The notes under the pieces: model-generated
Database searches by the model: none
Told to the model about the DNA's origin: nothing
What the model saw: the letters and a program-made list of their open reading frames with translations, nothing else
Shown here: in pieces, positions 59,102-64,000 of the stretch
Layout: the number at the start of each line of letters is the position of its first letter
Numbering within the stretch: position 1 is the stretch's first letter
NCBI GenBank assembly: GCA_949128115.1
Contig: OX421968.1
Span: 930,001-994,000, forward strand
Origin: Anaspis maculata
Taxonomy: Eukaryota; Arthropoda; Insecta; Coleoptera; Scraptiidae
Length of the DNA: 64,000 nucleotides
Direction of reading: 5' to 3'
Program-made: the position numbers and the translations under genes

Positions 59102-59929
59102 GTCTCTAGAGAACTTGACAATTTTATTGCTTTAAGCTATTGCAGGTAAGTTGTGAATTGTATTCATCAATTAAATAATTGAATACAACGACGAAACCTA
59201 TAATACAGTTGTATTCGAGTGGTGCAATAAATACATTTTACATTTTTTTTTTTACAACTATAGTTAATCCGTAACCGAGGAAGAGACATTCGCAGTTGCT
59301 ATAATTTGTAGCTTACACCGAATTACCTCAGCCAAATGTTCACCAAAATAATGACAAAGCTTGCTGATGCTGCTTTCAGTTGTGTTTAATTATTTGATAG
59401 ATATCAATTTACAACTCACCTACATAAAACTGAAGCGAATAATAATTGTAGAATTTGCCAAAACAGGAAACAAACAATGATTATTTGCAAATAGAATCGA
59501 GTAGGTATCAGTTATTGGACGAATACTTGTTCTTATTCTTTGCTTCTTATTGTTTAAGAAATATCAAGGCAGTATTTTTCAAGTATAACCAAATATCGTG
59601 TAACGAGAAATAAGGCTTTTCAACAATATCGAAAGTAGCCGCTTGGTAGATGCAAATGAATATTTATCAAGCCGTATTTCAATAAGGCATTCGTTAGCAA
59701 TAAACGAGTGGAGATTGTGCAGCTAGCTCAGGCAGAGTGCGGTGTTATTTTATTAACAAACGTTTTATGATACAAAATCTCTTTGGGAATATCTCGGAAA
59801 TTTCTGGCAAAAATTGTCTGATTTTGGGAGTTTTGGTGATGCTTGATAGAGCATTTGACTACAAGCGCTACAAGGTATTATCGATATCATAAATCACCTG
59901 ATTGTTGACCCTATGTACGATATACAGTG
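59102..59929. other. No gene
   Basis: No protein-like frame or paired repeat noticed. Confidence 0.4.
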
Positions 59930-60525
59930 TTAAATTGAGAAATGTGTAAAAAAAACCTGGTGACTTAGCAAGATACCGTTTTGGGAAAACAAGTTGCAGA
60001 ATTTTTTCTAGGTCATATTTTTGAAAAGCGTACATCAATATCTCGAAACTGTTTTGGATTTTGGATCGTATTTTGTTTTTTCAAAGAGTTGTTTGAGTTT
60101 TTTTTTGTGAAATATGAAATTGAGAATTGAGCAGAAAAACAAGCACCCATGATGGGACAAACTGGTAACTATGTCAGTCTTAATGATGCACGGATACTTG
60201 CCATTGGTGCATTTTGAACTATCCTAGGATTCCTAGGCTATTGACTATATTATTATGTAATGGAATGTTGAGTCCGAGAAGAGGTTCAGCTTCTTATCGC
60301 ACTTCTGAGTATCAATGGGATCAAATTGTTTGATGGTACATTTTTGATACAACTGTTGTGTACGTTCTGTCAGAAAAATCAATAACTAAGGGATACGATA
60401 AAAAGTCTAAAATGATTTCGAGATAATGATGTATACTTTCCGAAAATAAGACAAAAATTCTGCGACTTGTTTTCTCAAAACTGGCCTTTACTAAAGTCAT
60501 GTCATTTTTGCACTCCTCTCATTGT
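59930..60525. mobile_element. Diverged hairpin element
   Basis: gaaaacaagttgcagaattt and catcaatatctcgaaa on the left (about 59985-60060) are inverted on the right (about 60415-60480). The outer bases pair weakly. No coding frame; no clear duplication. Confidence 0.6.
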
Positions 60526-60629
60526 CACCTATAGGTGTTTCAGAAATAAGTACCTAGCTACGAGCGGCGAGACTCTCGTGCATTCTAGAGCACACCTGAT
60601 CTTTCTAGATTGTTCGCATCAGATCGCAG

Positions 60630-61091
60630 TGTTATAAGTGCGAAGCTCTGGACTTTTGAGAACATACGCGATGGTTTGGCGATTCAAATCACATGGAAAT
60701 TCCATGATTCCATCGCCGAGTGAGGTATATCTTGCCAATTGGCGGAGGTGCCCCCGGTCCAGAGCACGCAGTATTGCAGGCGAAAAGTGTGGGATTGTTC
60801 TAGAGTCGCCTCGAAACCATATGCAGCGATCAATATCAATATGGAATTTGCTGGAGAACCAGTGGAAGATTCCAGAACAGTCGCAGGTATATAAACACCG
60901 ATGCGTCCACTAAGGGACCCGTATCAAAGTCAGAGCGATAACAGCGAGAAGTTGAAGCGATATACCCAAGCGCAAGTAATTGTTGACGTGTATTTTATAG
61001 TAGTAATATAGTAGTATGCAGTAGTAAACAGTGTGTGCTCTAAAACGATCGTCTCAATCATAAAATAACCTGAACGCGAAATCCGTAACAA
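60630..61091 (+). mobile_element. Possible solo LTR with promoter-like sequence
   Basis: The segment begins TGTTATAAGTGCG and ends ATCCGTAACA, a TGTTA/TAACA pair typical of LTR ends. It contains a TATA-like tatataaac at about 60888-60897. No second LTR, primer site or target duplication was found, so this is a weak call. Confidence 0.3.
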
Positions 61092-62374
61092 TATCCTCGG
61101 ATTAAGCGTCCAAAAATATCAAGTTTTTTTAAATAAGAACGAATTATTTTGCAAGAGGTGCTCCCTTTAAATAAGTTACGGCCCGTCAAAGCTCAATTTT
61201 GAGAAATGTTTTTTCAATTCAACATTCTTACCGTTCAAAGGAGCAACTTCAAATTTGGTATACGATATCACATAATGCATAACAATTAAGTGACAGCTGC
61301 GATTTTGATGAGACTCATCCACTGGCGTATAGATAAAATTGAACTTTTAGGGCCCGAAAGTTTCTTAGGGGACCAAACATTTTTAGAGTCGAAGATAATA
61401 GCGGGCACGTTCCTCTTTCCCTCCTATTTTTCATTTCTCTTGCTGTTGCCCCTGAACAGTTTGATAAAATGCGTTATTATTGTCAAATTAAGACTTATTT
61501 TATCGACGGCCAAAGTTCCCGCGATTGAACACTTCAATTCAACCAAACCAACCAAAGTACATCCTTGTAGTCTTCGAAAGAGACCTAAATGGTGAGAATC
61601 TGTCAAGGAATGAACCCACAGGGATTGATTTCGCAACGCTTTATTTTACCAATTCAACTCCATTCTTAGCGTAAATGCTACATCAAGTAGTTAGGTACGT
61701 ACGTGGTACCTACGCCTATAATAGGTACATAATAACTTGGAATGTTTTCTTAACTTATAAATACTAGCACAAATTGGTTTTTCGTTTTAGCTTATAACTA
61801 AATCAATGGAGTTGTTCAAAAAAGATCCTAATTTATGTACTGGTAGCATGATATTTATTAATGAATGAATATGAATAGGAGCTTATAGGAGCTTGCATCA
61901 CCGTGAGAAATATAGATATACATACATGCATGCACTTGCACGCATCTCCTGTTCAGATTTATGCATGTAGGCGTTATTACCTATTAAATTGATCGATTGT
62001 CCAAGAGAGAACCACTTTTAGTTGGGGCCAGGACTCATAAATTCATGATGTAAAAAAAAAATCGTCGGAAATATGAAATATGTACCTATTTCAAACAATT
62101 CACGACTCATATGTTTAACCGCAGGTTCCGCCAAAAAATTAACACAGTGTTGACGCTGAAGCAGCCTCGAATGAAGTTTGTTTGGCCAATGCTCGTTGTT
62201 TGACCACGGGAAATTCGTGAAATCCTGAGAAAGAAAAATCTTTCTTTCATTCTGTTTTGTGAAACCTGGAATTTTCATTTCTGGAATTGTAATTGATCAA
62301 AAGAAACACCAACAGTGTGTTAAACTAACACAGCTTTGGTGGAACACGAGGTAAGACAGTTATGTGCATTGTAA
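61092..62374. other. No gene
   Basis: No protein-like frame. A ggtacgtacgtggtacctac run lies at 61694-61713 and an atgcatgcacttgcacgcat stretch at 61926-61945. Confidence 0.4.
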
Positions 62375-62540
62375 AGGTGCGTTCAGTCAGCTTATTTAGG
62401 CACAAGTTTTAATTTTAGTCGCAAGCGCAGCGACGCCCATTGGCTCTTACGAACCAGCCTCCTCAGAACATCCAATAAGCGATGCAGCGCTTACGGGTAA
62501 AGTTAAAACTTGCGGCTAAATAAACTAACTGAACGCACCT
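62375..62540. mobile_element. Hairpin MITE, AAGGTGC family copy 2, TAA duplication
   Basis: AGGTGCGTTCAGTCAGC pairs with gctaactgaacgcacct-type sequence at the right, with TAA at 62372-62374 and 62541-62543. It shares ttttaattttagtcg and gcgcagcg with 45668-45843. Its size and TWA duplication fit a Tourist-like MITE. Confidence 0.8.
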
Positions 62541-62674
62541 TAATTTTCGTAAGAATAATCTTATGACAATATTGAGAAAATGTGTTTCAAATCAATGATT
62601 GTATTTTCCAGAAAATTACCTACTGCTTATACCTACCTTTCCTACCTGGAAGTGTCATATACTTATGTATTATA

Positions 62675-64000
62675 CAGGGTGTCCCAGAAATGATTACACA
62701 AAAAGATATCACATATTCCTGACAACAAAATAGGTCGAATCAACCAAACTTACCTCCATACCAAAATGCTTCCTAAGAGAGATACAGGCCTTCAAAGTTT
62801 ACTTTTGGATGTAGTTTTTATAGCATATCTCCGAAACCGTTGGTGATAGAATGCCAGAATTTTGTACAGTCGCTCAGGTTTTTATGCTTCATAATATGAG
62901 GTTACGATCGTTTCAAAATTTCACCCCGGGGGATGTCAAACTGATTGAGGGGGTGTAGAATCCCCTTCAACTTTTTTGCGTGTGAATTTTTTCGAAGTTG
63001 AAGACAACAATATGAATTTTCAAATAATTTTACAGAGGAAAGGTTATTTTGTTGATTCTCGATCAAATGCATGGTTTTCAAGAAAAATCGAATTAAAAAA
63101 TTTCATTACCTCTCAAAAAACTGCCATCTTGAACTTCGACACTTCCTAACCGATTCACTGAGAGAAATTGGTCTATAATACCATATAATGAAACCTCTTA
63201 TTATTGTAGGAGTGAGAAATATTATAGCAGTTATAAGTCATGTAGTAGTGCTACTCTTCCTAAATCATTAGGGAAAGAAACTTGGATTTATAGATCGTCA
63301 AATTATTGAAATAATTAGATTTATTATCAACGTGGAATGTTTAAACGCCAACTTTTAAGGGTGATAAAATCGAGAGTGCGGTTTATAAGAAATCTTATAC
63401 CAAGAAATAGATTTTGGTGAAAGTGACAGTGACACTTCGTCAGAAAATGATTCGATTTTTCTAAAATATACCACGAACTCAAACAGAGAAAAAATCAAGA
63501 CATGGAAAATCTCATCTCAAGACTACAGAGAGGCCGGTTGCTCACATTGGATCAGGAAGCCATCTCTTTATTTCAAGTAATGCTGATAATGATCTGTCAA
63601 CCGTGCCGCAAATCGACAAAAACGAATCCTTCCCGCGCTCTGTTTGCCCAAGATCTTTCCCAACTAGGAAAGGTTTACATATTCACACTGGTCGTATGCA
63701 CGCTGCAACAGTTTGCCGAGACGCTTCAATCACAATCTTGGATGAAACCCCCGATACATCAACAATACCAAACATGTCAGTAACAACACAGCCAGACGCT
63801 CAGCCTCAAGATCAATGCCCTATTTGTGGAAAGCACTATAGATCAGTACGAATTCACGTCAGCAAGTCACATCCAGACGTACACAGAACGATGATCGCCG
63901 GCTCCTACGTGACATCAAATAGATCTGAGCCCTTGCCCGACCTAGACTTGAGTGAACATGATTCCAACAATGACTCCAAAATATGCCATGATGAACAAGT
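62675..64000 (+). mobile_element. Open-ended element starting at a TA-flanked CAGGGTGTCCCAGAAATG end
   Basis: A left terminus of the same type as 53346 is preceded by TA (62673-62674). No matching right end appears before the window stops. Coordinates therefore mark only the part visible. Confidence 0.45.
63557..64000 (+). CDS. Partial C2H2 zinc-finger reading frame, probably of a retroelement
   Basis: The frame is open from about 63557 to the window edge. It holds a worn finger (PRSFPTRKGLHIHTGRMHA) and then an intact C2H2 finger (CPICGKHYRSVRIHVSKSHP, near 63811-63870), followed by an acidic serine-rich stretch (LPDLDLSEHDSNNDS). Such finger pairs are typical of the N-terminus of R2-like and related non-LTR ORFs, and host zinc-finger proteins are an alternative. 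A 93-codon frame at 63502-63783 overlaps in another phase and is probably not the protein. The 3' part lies outside the window. Confidence 0.55.

Overview
This window looks like nuclear DNA of an insect, possibly a hemipteran; the order is a guess. The evidence is eukaryotic: AT-rich sequence, non-LTR retrotransposons, tRNA-derived SINEs with pol III A and B boxes, hAT, PIF/Harbinger-like and TA-targeting DNA transposons, microsatellite LINE tails, and frequent acctaccta-type runs. I see no host gene, rRNA gene or intact tRNA gene, and nothing bacterial. No recognised element is fully intact. The longest open frame is a 5'-truncated LINE of 759 codons on the minus strand (33831-36110).

Layout. 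0-5.4 kb: a TA-flanked hairpin MITE and a 2.1 kb hAT-like element with a perfect 8-bp duplication. 5.5-8.7 kb: a 3.2 kb palindrome whose right arm carries a second hairpin. 9.9-16.1 kb: hairpin elements, some nested in each other. 16.1-19.3 kb: two different LINE remnants joined end to end (an RNase H-bearing one and a YLDD-type one with a PHD-like finger). 20.5-25.3 kb: a hairpin and two SINEs. 26-31.8 kb: one Jockey-like LINE split by five insertions; its reverse transcriptase can be followed from block to block. 32.4-39 kb: a foldback region with 260-bp arms 5.6 kb apart, holding the long LINE ORF and nested MITEs. 40.2-45.6 kb: another MITE, a small hAT with a perfect duplication, and a Foldback-like dimer with 15-16-bp minisatellite ends. 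46.6-56.0 kb: hAT-type ends with an identical 8-bp duplication (CATCAACA) enclosing 9.4 kb of nested elements. 56.6-59.1 kb: a further hAT and a TTA-flanked Tourist-like MITE. 60.6-61.1 kb: a weak LTR candidate. The window ends inside a C2H2 zinc-finger reading frame, probably the start of another mobile element.

How the parts work together. The recurring theme is inverted repeats: about twenty hairpins from 0.15 to 3.2 kb. Many end in CAGGGTG or a close variant and are flanked by TA. Related copies inside the window give empty and filled versions of the same site, so TA target duplication can be read directly for two of them. One TA-flanked element (53346-54698) still carries a reading frame resembling the DUF4817 helix-turn-helix module of insect transposases, which may link the hairpin MITEs to a protein-coding family. 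The gene-free, nested, mixed-strand content is what one would expect of pericentromeric or piRNA-cluster-like DNA; that is inference. All family names rest on motifs read by eye.
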